DNA of 64,000 nt, taken from the NCBI RefSeq assembly GCF_014642635.1, contig NZ_BMIQ01000001.1:124001-188000 (forward strand), written 5' to 3'. Source of the stretch: Aureimonas endophytica. Its GTDB lineage: Bacteria; Pseudomonadota; Alphaproteobacteria; Rhizobiales; Rhizobiaceae. Made by a program: the position numbers and the translations under genes. Of the stretch, positions 43,741 to 52,306 are shown piece after piece (position 1 is the first letter of the stretch; every line of letters begins with the position of its first letter). The notes beneath the pieces were generated by a model that made no database searches, was not told where the DNA came from, and saw only the letters and a program-made list of their open reading frames with translations.

Positions 43741-44538
43741 TCAGCGCTTCAGGTGCCGGATGAGGCGACGCTCGGCGAAGTTCGTCGCGTGGCGCAGAAG
43801 CTCGACGAGCGCCAGATAGAACACCGCCGCCCAGAGATAGGCCTGGAAGTCGAAGGTGCGCGAATAGGCGCGGCGAGTCTCGCCGAAGAGGTCGAGAACC
43901 GTGATGATCGCCACGATCGCCGAGGCCTTGATCATCAGGATGATCTCGTTGGCATAGGGGCGAAGGGCGACGATCATCGCCTGGGGCAGGATCACCTTCC
44001 AGAACACGACATAGGTCGGCAGGCCGAGCGAGCGCGCGCCCTCCCACTGGCCCCGCGGCACGTTGGCGATCGCGCCGCGCAGGATCTCGGCCTGGTAGGC
44101 CGCCGTGTTCAGCGACAGGGAGAAGATCGCGCAATACCAGGCGTCGCGGAAGAACCACCAGAGACCCACGGTCTCGAAGGCGCCGCGAAACTGCCCGAAG
44201 CCGTAATAGACGAGGAAGATCTGCGCGATCAGCGGCGTGCCGCGGAAGAAATAGACATAGGCGAAGGCAAGGGCCCGCGCGACCGGGTGGCGGGAGACGC
44301 GGCCGAGCGCCACCGGCACCGACAGGATCGCGCCGATGACGAAGGACAGGAGGACGAGGACGATGGTCGTCTCCAGCCCGCTGAGATAGAGCGGGCCATA
44401 GCGCGCGATGAGATCGGGGTCGTAGCCGGCCGCCAGCGTATAGACCAGGCCGATGCCGAGAAGCGCCCAGAGCGCCAGGGTGAGGATTCCGGCGACGCCT
44501 GGCCGGCGTGGCGAGACGACGGGTGCGGCGCCGCTCAT
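43741..44538 (-). CDS. Polar amino-acid ABC transporter permease (HisM-like)
   Basis: 265 aa with five or six membrane helices. The ABC-2 permease signature EAA-like loop reads EILRGAIANVPRGQWEGARSLGLP near residue 150. The N-terminal GLETTIVLVLLSFVIGAILSVP and FRGTPLIAQIFLVYYG are typical of HisM/OccM proteins. Pairs with the upstream HisQ-like gene, overlapping it as ATGA (4 bp). Imports a polar or basic amino acid or opine from the periplasm. Confidence 0.88.
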   Translation of the reverse strand: MSGAAPVVSPRRPGVAGILTLALWALLGIGLVYTLAAGYDPDLIARYGPLYLSGLETTIVLVLLSFVIGAILSVPVALGRVSRHPVARALAFAYVYFFRGTPLIAQIFLVYYGFGQFRGAFETVGLWWFFRDAWYCAIFSLSLNTAAYQAEILRGAIANVPRGQWEGARSLGLPTYVVFWKVILPQAMIVALRPYANEIILMIKASAIVAIITVLDLFGETRRAYSRTFDFQAYLWAAVFYLALVELLRHATNFAERRLIRHLKR

Positions 44539-45245
44539 CGCGCGGCCTCGCCGCGCTTCGTCCAGATCTCGATCGCGCCGATGACGAAGGAGGACAGGAT
44601 GGTGAGGACGAGATAGATCACGATCGCCGCGCCGAAGAAGAGGAAGGGCTCGCGCGTCACCCGCGCCGCGACGCCGGTCTGGCGCATCGTGTCGGCGAGA
44701 CCGACGACGGAGACGAGCGAGGTGTCCTTCAGGAGGTTCATGTAGAGATTGGCGAGGCCGGGCAGGGCGTAACGCAGCACCTGCGGCAGGATCACCAGCC
44801 GCATCGCATTGAAGCGCGACAGGCCGAGCGCCATGGCGCCTTCGCGCTGACCCTGCGGGATCGCGCGGAAGGCCGAAAGGAAGACCTCGCTGGCGAAGGC
44901 CGAGAAGACGAGGCCGAGAGCGAGCATGCCCGAGACGAAGGGCGAGATTTCCTGGTTGGCGAAGCCGAGCGCGTCGGTGACGAGGTTCAGGACGCGTTGC
45001 GCGCCGAAATAGATCAGGAACAGCGTGAGGAGTTCCGGCAATCCACGGAAGATCGTCGTGTAGACGTCGGAGGACAGGCGGAGCGCCGGGTCCCGCGACT
45101 GCTTGCCGAGCGCGATGAAGAAGCCGGCGGCGAGGCCGAGCGGCAGGGTGGCGAGCGCGAGCGTGATCGTGACGACGACGCCCCCGAGAATCGGCAGGCC
45201 CCAGCCGGTCGGCCCGAAGCCGAGGAGCGTCAGGCTATCTGGCAT
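44535..45245 (-). CDS. Polar amino-acid ABC transporter permease (HisQ-like)
   Basis: 236 aa. The EAA loop is SEVFLSAFRAIPQGQREGAMALGLS, and FRGLPELLTLFLIYFGAQ is the HisQ/OccQ counterpart of the HisM motif. It forms the membrane channel with the next gene. The start at 45245 gives a normal length; the frame is open back to 45548 into the binding-protein gene. No HisP-like ATPase gene lies in the set. Confidence 0.88.
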   Translation of the reverse strand: MPDSLTLLGFGPTGWGLPILGGVVVTITLALATLPLGLAAGFFIALGKQSRDPALRLSSDVYTTIFRGLPELLTLFLIYFGAQRVLNLVTDALGFANQEISPFVSGMLALGLVFSAFASEVFLSAFRAIPQGQREGAMALGLSRFNAMRLVILPQVLRYALPGLANLYMNLLKDTSLVSVVGLADTMRQTGVAARVTREPFLFFGAAIVIYLVLTILSSFVIGAIEIWTKRGEAAR

Positions 45246-45334
45246 CGGCGGGCGCCACCATGGTCGGACACTGCGAAGGCCATGTCGGGTCGGTGCCGGG
45301 GCGGCAAAGCGCCGCCCCCGGTCGAGCGGGCATC

Positions 45335-46138
45335 TCAGCCGCCGTAGACGTCGAACTTGAAGTACTTGTCGTTGATCTGCTTGTAGGTGCCGTTGGCGCG
45401 GATGGCGACGATCGCGTCGTTGAACATCTTCTTCAGCTTCTCGTCGCCCTTGCGGATGCCGATGCCGGCGCCCTTGCCGTAGATCGACTGGTCGGCCGGC
45501 AGGGTGCCGAGCAGCTTGCAGCAGGCGCCGTCCGGCGTTTCCAGCCATTGCGACAGCGTCACCACGTCGTCGGAGACGGCGTCGAGGCGACCGTTGGCCA
45601 TGTCGAGGCGATATTCCTCCGCCGTCGGATAGACCTTCTCCTCGGCGCCGGGGAAGAATTTCTCCACCGCCTGGGCATGGGTGGTAGAGCCCTGGACGCC
45701 CACCGTCTTACCCTTCAGCGAATCGGCATTGGTGTCCTTGATGTCGCTGTCCTTGGCGACGACGACCGCGCCCGGCGTGTTGTAGTACTTGTTGGTGAAG
45801 TCGATCTGCTTCAGCCGCTCCTCGGTGATCGACATGGAGGCGATGAACGCATCGAACTTACCATTCTGCAGGGCCGGAATCGCGCCGTCCCAGTCCTGTG
45901 CCGCGAAGGTGCACTTCACCTTCATCTGGTCGCAAAGCGCCTTGGCGATGTCGATGTCGAAGCCCTGAAGCTCACCGCTCGGCGAGAGCGAGTTGAACGG
46001 AGGATAGGCGCCCTCCGAGGCGATGCGGATGGTCGACCAGTCCTTGTTCGCATCGTCCGCCTTGGCGGCGCCGAGACCGAGGGACAGGATGCCGATCGCC
46101 GTGGCGGCGGCAGCAAAGGCGCGGGCGAACTTCGTCAT
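45335..46138 (-). CDS. Amino-acid ABC transporter periplasmic binding protein (family 3)
   Basis: 267 aa. Signal peptide MTKFARAFAAAATAIGILSLGLGAAKA. The mature protein opens TIRIASEGAYPPFNSLSPSGELQGFDIDIAKAL, the SBP_bac_3 signature of lysine/arginine/ornithine and opine-binding proteins, with SMSITEERLKQIDFTNKYY further on. Paired cysteines resemble those of HisJ. 89 bp upstream of the HisQ-like permease. An upstream in-frame start at 46237 would destroy the signal peptide. Confidence 0.9.
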   Translation of the reverse strand: MTKFARAFAAAATAIGILSLGLGAAKADDANKDWSTIRIASEGAYPPFNSLSPSGELQGFDIDIAKALCDQMKVKCTFAAQDWDGAIPALQNGKFDAFIASMSITEERLKQIDFTNKYYNTPGAVVVAKDSDIKDTNADSLKGKTVGVQGSTTHAQAVEKFFPGAEEKVYPTAEEYRLDMANGRLDAVSDDVVTLSQWLETPDGACCKLLGTLPADQSIYGKGAGIGIRKGDEKLKKMFNDAIVAIRANGTYKQINDKYFKFDVYGG

Positions 46139-46261
46139 ACTCGTCTCCAGATGCGGGCAGGCCGACAACACGATGCGATATGAGGCATGCCCCTTTCGAG
46201 GGCGATACTCATCCATTTTTTTTCCAAAGCGCAACAACGGAATGGAATATGCGCTGCCGTC

Positions 46262-46870
46262 TCAACGGGAAATCCAGGCGCGCGCCTCGGCGAGTTCCTC
46301 GGGCGTATTGACGTTGAAGAACGGATCGCCGCGCGGCGCCTCGGCGCTCGGCGCGAAGGGAATGTCCTCGAAGCCGAAGCGATGGGCGAAGCCGAGGAGC
46401 GAACGGTCCGACGCCGTCGAAAGATGATCCGCCAGCTCATCGAGCGCCGGGAGCGGCCAGAGCGCCGCGACCGGCTGCAACCTTCCGGCGAAGCTCGCGA
46501 GCCTTGGTCCTTCGCCGCCGGCCGCGCCCAGTCGCGCCGCGATGTCGGGCGGCAGGAAGGGCGTGTCGCCCGGCAGGCTCAGGAGATGGGTCGCGCCGGG
46601 TTCCTCCCGGCGCAGAAAGGCGGCCGCCGCGTCGAGGCCGGCGAGCGGCCCCTGGAAGTCCGGCACGCGATCCGACACGATCGGCAGGTCCAAGCCGGCG
46701 AAGGCGGCCGGATCGGCGGCGCTGATGAGGATTGGCGCGAAGGGTAGGGCGAGGCGATCGAGGACATGGGCGACGAGCGGCCGCCCGCGAAGCTCGACCA
46801 GCGGCTTCGGCCGGTCGGCGCTGAGCCGCGAGCCGCGCCCCCCGGCGAGAATCACGGCCGCGACGCGCAT
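46262..46870 (-). CDS. mobA: Molybdenum cofactor guanylyltransferase MobA
   Basis: 202 aa nucleotidyltransferase. It attaches GMP to molybdopterin to make MGD. N-terminal nucleotide-binding LAGGRGSRLSADRPKPLVELRGRPL, then FQGPLAGLDAAAAF and LPGDTPFLP (metal site), and FFNVNTPEELAEA at the end. It is 2 bp downstream of the DMT permease gene. moaA is 1 kb away on the same strand, giving a partial Moco locus. Confidence 0.9.
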   Translation of the reverse strand: MRVAAVILAGGRGSRLSADRPKPLVELRGRPLVAHVLDRLALPFAPILISAADPAAFAGLDLPIVSDRVPDFQGPLAGLDAAAAFLRREEPGATHLLSLPGDTPFLPPDIAARLGAAGGEGPRLASFAGRLQPVAALWPLPALDELADHLSTASDRSLLGFAHRFGFEDIPFAPSAEAPRGDPFFNVNTPEELAEARAWISR

Positions 46871-46872
46871 CG

Positions 46873-47787
46873 TCAGTGCACCTGCGCGCGCCCGGCGCTG
46901 ATCGGCCGGCCCCGCACCCTTTCGCGATAGATCGAATAGCCGCCGCTACCGACGACGATCGCGGCACCGAGAAGCGTCGTCGGATCGGGAATGTCGCCGA
47001 AGACGAGGAGACCCATGCCAATGGCGAAGACGAGGATCGCATAGCGGAAGGGCGAGACGAAGCCGATGTCGCCGCAGCGCATGGCCTCGACCACGCAGAC
47101 ATAGCCGACGGCGATCGCGACCGAGGCGGTGGCGAAGATCGCGTAATCGCGCGCCAGCACCGGCTGCCAGCCCCAGGCGGGCGTCAGCAGCCAGCCGCTC
47201 ACCGACACGGCGCCCGCCGTCACCGCCGAGATCAGCAGCGACGGCATGCGCCCCGGCAGCCGCCGCGTCAAAAGATCGCGCGCCGCGCTGCAAAGGACGC
47301 AGAGCAGCACCAGGATGGAATAGACCGTGAAACCCTCGGCGCCGGGCCGGACGATCACCACGACGCCGACGAAGCCGACCGCGATCGCCAGCCAGCGCCG
47401 CCAGCCGACCGGTTCGCCGAAGAAGAGCGCGGCGCCGATGGTCATCACCAGCGGCAGCGCCTGGAAGATGGCGGAGGCATTGGCGAGCGGCATGTGACCG
47501 AGCGCGACGATATAGGTGATCGTCGCGCCGATATCGGCCAGCGTCCGCAAGGCCAGAACTGGATGGGCCAGTCGGCGCGGACTGTGCAGCTCGCCGCGCA
47601 GGCCCGCGACGGCGAGAAGCAGCGCCACGGTGAACAGGCTGCGGATCGCCATGATCTGCGGCGCCGTGACGTCGGCGATCGCCAGCTTGGTGCAGGTGTC
47701 GTTGACGACGAAACCGGCCATCGCGACGAGCATGAAGAGGCAGGCGCGAAGATTGCCGCTGGCGGAAGATGGGGAGGAGGAAGGCAA
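46873..47787 (-). CDS. EamA-family (DMT) transporter
   Basis: 304 aa with ten hydrophobic helices in two EamA repeats (first about 10-145, second about 155-290). DAMN-like features include AMAGFVVNDTCTKLAIADV and ANASAIFQALPLVMTIGAALFFGEPVGWRRWLAIAVGFVGV. The substrate is unknown; relatives export metabolites or S-adenosylmethionine. Co-oriented with mobA with only a 2-bp gap. Confidence 0.82.
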   Translation of the reverse strand: MPSSSPSSASGNLRACLFMLVAMAGFVVNDTCTKLAIADVTAPQIMAIRSLFTVALLLAVAGLRGELHSPRRLAHPVLALRTLADIGATITYIVALGHMPLANASAIFQALPLVMTIGAALFFGEPVGWRRWLAIAVGFVGVVVIVRPGAEGFTVYSILVLLCVLCSAARDLLTRRLPGRMPSLLISAVTAGAVSVSGWLLTPAWGWQPVLARDYAIFATASVAIAVGYVCVVEAMRCGDIGFVSPFRYAILVFAIGMGLLVFGDIPDPTTLLGAAIVVGSGGYSIYRERVRGRPISAGRAQVH

Positions 47788-47872
47788 GGATCGAGCACGC
47801 CGACAAAGGTCGCCGTCCTCATAGGCCGGTGCGCCGCGCCTGACGACACCGAACTTCGCGCATGACGACGAA

Positions 47873-48949
47873 TCAGCCGCCGGTGACGCTCATATGCCGC
47901 GACAGCGCCGGGCGGCGGCCGGCGCGATCGATCACGAAATCATGGCCCTTCGGCTTCCTCGCGATCGCGCGGTCGATGGCGTCGAAGAGCGGCGCGTCCT
48001 CGCCCGAGGCGCGCAGCACCGCCCGCAGGTCCACGGCATCCTCCTGGCCGAGGCACATGAAGAGCGTGCCGGTGCAGGTGAGGCGGACGCGATTGCAGCT
48101 TTCGCAGAAATTATGCGTCAGCGGCGTGATGAAGCCGAGCCGGCCGCCCGTTTCCGCGACATCGACGTAACGGGCCGGGCCGCCGGTGCGGAAGGGCACG
48201 TCGACAAGCGTCATCTCGCGTTCCAGCGCGCGGCGCATCTCGGACAGCGGCAGGTAGCGGTCGGTGCGGTCCTCGTCGATCTCGCCGAGCGGCATCGTCT
48301 CGATCAGGGTGATGTCCATGCCGCCGTCATGCGCCCAGCGGATCATGTCGGGAATCTCCGCCTCGTTGAATCCCTTCAGCGCCACGGTGTTCAGCTTGAT
48401 CTTCAGCCCGGCCTCCCGCGCCGCGCGCAGGCCGGCGAGAACGGGCTCGAGTTCGCCCCGCCGGGTGATCGCCCGGAACTTCTCCGGGTCGAGCGTGTCG
48501 AGCGAGACGTTGATCCGGCGGACGCCGCAATCGGCGAGCTCGGCGGCGAAGCGTTGCAGCTGCGAGCCGTTGGTGGTGAGCGTCAGCTCGTCCAGCGCGC
48601 CGGTGGCGAAATGCCGCGACAGCGAGCGCACGAGGCTCATCAGATTGCGGCGCACCAGCGGCTCGCCGCCAGTGAGGCGCAGCCGGCGCACGCCCTTGGC
48701 GACGAAGGCGCTCGCCAGCCGGTCGAGCTCCTCCAGCGTCAGGAGATCGCGCTTCGGCAGGAAGGCCATGTCCTCCGCCATGCAATAGGTGCAGCGGAAG
48801 TCGCAGCGATCGGTCACCGAGACGCGCAGATAGGTGATGCGGCGCCCGAACGGGTCCTGCAGGCCGCCCAGGCCGGCGGCGGCGAAGCGTTCCGCCGGCG
48901 CCGACGACGTGCTATCGGCCCCGAGGCGATCGATGACGGCTGTATCCAT
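47873..48949 (-). CDS. moaA: GTP 3',8-cyclase MoaA
   Basis: 358 aa radical-SAM enzyme, first step of molybdenum cofactor synthesis. The N-terminal cluster motif is CDFRCTYC near residues 48-55. The second cluster lies in [20 protein letters not shown]. The protein ends in the diagnostic Gly-Gly (SVTGG). The start at 48949 ([10 protein letters not shown]) is preferred over 49027. Moco partners MoaC, MoaD/E and MoeA are not in the window. Confidence 0.93.
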   Translation of the reverse strand: MDTAVIDRLGADSTSSAPAERFAAAGLGGLQDPFGRRITYLRVSVTDRCDFRCTYCMAEDMAFLPKRDLLTLEELDRLASAFVAKGVRRLRLTGGEPLVRRNLMSLVRSLSRHFATGALDELTLTTNGSQLQRFAAELADCGVRRINVSLDTLDPEKFRAITRRGELEPVLAGLRAAREAGLKIKLNTVALKGFNEAEIPDMIRWAHDGGMDITLIETMPLGEIDEDRTDRYLPLSEMRRALEREMTLVDVPFRTGGPARYVDVAETGGRLGFITPLTHNFCESCNRVRLTCTGTLFMCLGQEDAVDLRAVLRASGEDAPLFDAIDRAIARKPKGHDFVIDRAGRRPALSRHMSVTGG

Positions 48950-49020
48950 GCCGGCGAATGTGGAAGCCGGGGTCGTCCGGGTCAAGCGGCCACCCGCCGG
49001 GCCGCGGAGGAAATCGAGCC

Positions 49021-49383
49021 ATGTCAAGCCGGACCGCGCCGCAGGAGATCCGGGTCTCGCCCGACCGCCGGCGCCTCACCCTGCGATTCGCCGAAGGGCC
49101 TGAAGCGAGTTTCGAGGCCGAGATGCTGCGCGTCCTGTCGCCCTCGGCCGAGGTGCAGGGCCATTCGCCGGACCAGCGGGTGACGGTCGCGGGCAAGCGC
49201 GCGGTGACGATCGCCGACATCGTGCCGGTCGGCCATTACGCCATCCGCATACGATTCGACGACGGTCACGATACCGGCATCTTCAGCTGGAGCTATTTCG
49301 CCGATCTCGACCGCGAGTGGCAGGCGCGCTGGGACGCCTATCTGGAAGAGCTGGCGGCGAAGGGGCTTCGCCGCGACGCCTGA
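49021..49383 (+). CDS. DUF971 protein (gamma-butyrobetaine-hydroxylase-like N-domain)
   Basis: 120 aa single-domain protein: [33 protein letters not shown] and [30 protein letters not shown] are the DUF971 core. Free-standing DUF971 proteins are found near Mrp/ApbC Fe-S carriers and cofactor genes in proteobacteria; the role is not established. The start at 49021 removes a poorly conserved N-terminal tail. It is divergent from moaA and convergent with the diguanylate cyclase gene. Confidence 0.8.
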   Translation: MSSRTAPQEIRVSPDRRRLTLRFAEGPEASFEAEMLRVLSPSAEVQGHSPDQRVTVAGKRAVTIADIVPVGHYAIRIRFDDGHDTGIFSWSYFADLDREWQARWDAYLEELAAKGLRRDA

Positions 49384-50190
49384 TCAGGCGGCGAGCTCGA
49401 CCATGTCGCCGACGCGCAGTTCCTCGAACTCGACGCGGTTGCGCCCGTTCGCCTTCGCTTCGTAGAGCTTGCGATCCGCCAGCCGGTAGAGCGCGGCGAA
49501 GGAGGCGACCTGACAGAAATAGACGGCGCCGATCGAGACCGAGAGGCGGACCGTCTCGCCTTCGTCGCTGCGCAGTTCGATCGCGGCGACGCGGGCGCGC
49601 AGACGCTCGGCCGTCTCGCTGGCGCTGGTCGGCCCGGCGCCTTCCAGGAACACGCCGAATTCCTCGCCGCCCAGCCGCCCGACGAGATCGGCCCGATGCG
49701 CCACCTTGCGCATCTCCGCCGCGATGAGCACGAGAGCCCGGTCGCCGACCGAATGGCCCCAGCGGTCGTTGATGGCCTTGAAGTGATCGGCATCGATCAC
49801 GAAGAAGGCGCCGCGCGTGATCGGGCAGTCGCGCATGGCATGCAGCCGCGTCTCGACCGCCTCGCCGAAGGCGCCGCGATTGAGCAGCAGCGTCAGGCTG
49901 TCCTGGCCGGCGGCCGAGAGCAGTTCCCGGTTGGCCACGCGCAGGCGCAGGACGTGCAGCGACAGGAGGGCGAAGTTCGGCACGGCGAGAATCAGCGTCA
50001 GAACCACGCCCGACACGATGCCGCGCGCCAGAAGACGCGGCTCCTCGTGCCAGAACATCGCGGCGCTGAAGACGATGGCGACGAAGACGCAGATCGTCAT
50101 GCCGCAGACATTCAGGCGCGCGAGGCTGCGCAGGTCGTCACGGGTCAGGCGGCCGATGCGCCAATGTCGCTCAATCGATCGCGCTATCAT
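49384..50190 (-). CDS. Membrane diguanylate cyclase (GGDEF)
   Basis: 268 aa. Two transmembrane helices at about residues 28-50 and 58-80 are followed by a GGDEF domain with an intact GGEEF active site near 173-177. The residues before it are HRAD rather than RxxD, so the allosteric inhibitory site appears absent. It should make c-di-GMP at the inner membrane. The start at 50190 is chosen over 50259. Confidence 0.85.
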   Translation of the reverse strand: MIARSIERHWRIGRLTRDDLRSLARLNVCGMTICVFVAIVFSAAMFWHEEPRLLARGIVSGVVLTLILAVPNFALLSLHVLRLRVANRELLSAAGQDSLTLLLNRGAFGEAVETRLHAMRDCPITRGAFFVIDADHFKAINDRWGHSVGDRALVLIAAEMRKVAHRADLVGRLGGEEFGVFLEGAGPTSASETAERLRARVAAIELRSDEGETVRLSVSIGAVYFCQVASFAALYRLADRKLYEAKANGRNRVEFEELRVGDMVELAA

Positions 50191-50345
50191 TCGTCTCGGC
50201 CTGGCGGCGACGCGCCGCGAAGTGAAGGTCAGGTGACGAGCGGCACGATCGGACACCACCGGCGAACAAAGACTGAAGATCCGCCAGCGAAATCATTGGC
50301 CAGGCATCAAGTCTTCACGCAGCCGCGCCTTTCCGGCGCGGCCTT

Positions 50346-51095
50346 TCAGTCTTGGTGGCCCACCCCGTGAGGAAAGGGTGGCAGACGGTCGAACGCGGTC
50401 TTCAGCGATTCCGACCAGCCTTCCGAGATTTCCTTGTAATAGGCGTCGCGGTGGTCGAAGCGGTGCCGGTAGCCGGCGACCAGGCTGTCCGTCTCGTAAA
50501 ACTGCACGTCGATCGGCAGGCCGACCGAGAGATTGGAGCGGATCGTCGAATCGAAGGACACGACGAGCAGCTTGGCGACATCCGCCAGTTCCATGTCGCG
50601 GGCATAGGTGCGGATGATGATCGGCCGGCCGTATTTGTGCTCGCCGATCTGGAAGAAGGGATTGTCCTGCCCGGCCTCGATGAAATTGCCTTCGGGATAG
50701 ATCATGAAGAGGCGCGGCTTGCCGCCGTTGATCTGGCCGCCGAGAATGAAGGAGCCGAGGAAGCGGCTGTCGGCCGACTCGCCGGTCGGCGAGCTGTCCT
50801 TGATGACCTCCTTCAGCGTCTCGCCGACGAGCCGTGCCGTCTGGAACATCGAGGGCTGCGACAGGATCGCCGGCTTGCGCTTCGACGGCTCCACCAGCCG
50901 TTCCTCCAGCATGGAAATGGTGGACTGCGTCGTCGCCAGATTGCCGGCGGACAGGAGGCAGATGAAACGCTCGCCCGGCACTTCCCAGGTCCGCATCTTG
51001 CAGACCACCGAGATGTTGTCGATGCCGGCATTGGTCCGCGTGTCGGACATGAAGACCAGACCACGGTCGACGAGCAGGCCCACGCAATAGGTCAT
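50346..51095 (-). CDS. Anbu-type proteasome-like protease
   Basis: 249 aa Ntn-hydrolase. Starts MTYCVGLLVDRGLVFMSDTRTN: after Met removal the Thr is the N-terminal nucleophile, with Asp in SDTR and Lys in VVCKM as partners, as in 20S beta subunits and Anbu (BPH-like). Anbu forms helical/ring assemblies of unknown substrate in the cytoplasm. Downstream of the alpha-E and ATP-grasp genes, the standard genomic partners; the usual transglutaminase gene is missing. The start at 51095 is required for the nucleophile. Confidence 0.9.
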   Translation of the reverse strand: MTYCVGLLVDRGLVFMSDTRTNAGIDNISVVCKMRTWEVPGERFICLLSAGNLATTQSTISMLEERLVEPSKRKPAILSQPSMFQTARLVGETLKEVIKDSSPTGESADSRFLGSFILGGQINGGKPRLFMIYPEGNFIEAGQDNPFFQIGEHKYGRPIIIRTYARDMELADVAKLLVVSFDSTIRSNLSVGLPIDVQFYETDSLVAGYRHRFDHRDAYYKEISEGWSESLKTAFDRLPPFPHGVGHQD

Positions 51096-51306
51096 CGGTC
51101 GCACCCTCCGCGGCGATCGACAGGCGGCGACAGCGTTCCGCCATCCGCGACCGCGACAGTTCCAGCCACCCCGGAACCCCCGGCCCGGGTTTCAGGCCCT
51201 TCTCGCGGCGGCTCGCCGCCCTTCGGACGAAGGGTGCGCCGGCGCCGCCAAACGTGGAAGCTCTAGGGCGCCGGGCCGGCTTATCGCAAGAGCGCCCTGC
51301 AGAGCG

Positions 51307-51340
51307 AGCCGCCCCTGTGGCGATAAGACCACAGGGGCGG
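51307..51340. repeat. Perfect 13-bp hairpin between the alpha-E and Anbu genes
   Basis: GCCGCCCCTGTGG and CCACAGGGGCGGC are exact complements around an 8-nt loop. It lies 15 bp after the alpha-E stop codon. No T-run follows on the minus strand. It may be a transcript-end or partial-termination element in the 259-bp gap before the Anbu gene. Confidence 0.6.
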
Positions 51341-51354
51341 CGTCGCGCCGGATC

Positions 51355-52302
51355 TCAGGCGTAGAACCGATAGGCCTCGGCGATCTCGAGCGCCAGCCGG
51401 TTATGGCTCGCCATGAACTCGGCCAGGTATTCGTGGAGCCCCGAATCGATGACATTCTGAACTTCGTCCTGCCGGAAGCTCTGTCGGATCCGCTCCGCCG
51501 TCGCATGGCAGGGATGGCTGTCGCCATAGGTCTCGGCCAGATAGTTCAGGCTCTCGAAGATGCACTCGTAGCTATAGGCGAGCGAGCGCGGCATCCGCTT
51601 GTTGAAGATCAGGAAGTCGATGATGTCGATCGGCCGGTATTCGGCATTGTAGACCCAGGTATAGGAACGATGGGCCGAGACCGAGCGCAGGATCGACCCC
51701 CATTGCAGGTTGTCGAAGGACGAGCCGACCGCCGAATGCTTCGGCAGCAACAGCCAGTACTTCACATCGAGGATACGGGCGGTGTTGTCGGCCCGCTCGA
51801 TGAAGGTGCCGAGATTGCAGAAGTCGAAGATCTCGTTGCGCAGCATCGTGCCGTGGAACGTGCCGCGCATGTTCGACGTGTGCTTCTTCACGAGATCGAG
51901 CACGGCGGGCAGCTCGCCGTCGCGTAGCGGCGCCTGGAGCTTGCGACGCAGGACGATCCAGCCCTCGTTCAGCGATTCCCAGACATCGCGGGTGAGGGCG
52001 GTGCGCACCATGCGCCCGTTCGTCCGCGCGGTGTCGATCGAGGACAGGATGCTGGAAGGATTGTCGGGATCGCGCAGCAGGAAGTCGATGATGTGCTGCG
52101 GCTCGAAATCGGCATGCTTGGCGCGATAGAGATGTTCCACGCCGGCGCTGGTCAGCACCGAATGCCATTCGTCGTTGTCCGATGGCAGGTTGGTGAGCGA
52201 CAGGCGCAAACCCGCATCCATCAGGCGCGCCATGTTCTCGGCGCGCTCGATATAGCGCTGCATCCAGAAGAGCCCTTGGGCGGTTCGTCCGAGGAGTGCC
52301 AC
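51355..52302 (-). CDS. Alpha-E domain protein (DUF403)
   Basis: 315 aa, all-helical alpha-E protein: starts MALLGRTAQGLFWMQRYIERAENMARLMDAGLRLSL-like, with the repeated RAENTAR-type helix later seen as RADNTARILDVKYWLLLP. The family always travels with the circularly permuted ATP-grasp and often with transglutaminase and Anbu, and has been proposed to form part of a peptide-synthesis system. Its start is 4 bp downstream of the ATP-grasp stop, so they are co-translated. Confidence 0.9.
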   Translation of the reverse strand: MALLGRTAQGLFWMQRYIERAENMARLMDAGLRLSLTNLPSDNDEWHSVLTSAGVEHLYRAKHADFEPQHIIDFLLRDPDNPSSILSSIDTARTNGRMVRTALTRDVWESLNEGWIVLRRKLQAPLRDGELPAVLDLVKKHTSNMRGTFHGTMLRNEIFDFCNLGTFIERADNTARILDVKYWLLLPKHSAVGSSFDNLQWGSILRSVSAHRSYTWVYNAEYRPIDIIDFLIFNKRMPRSLAYSYECIFESLNYLAETYGDSHPCHATAERIRQSFRQDEVQNVIDSGLHEYLAEFMASHNRLALEIAEAYRFYA

Positions 52303-52306
52303 CGGC

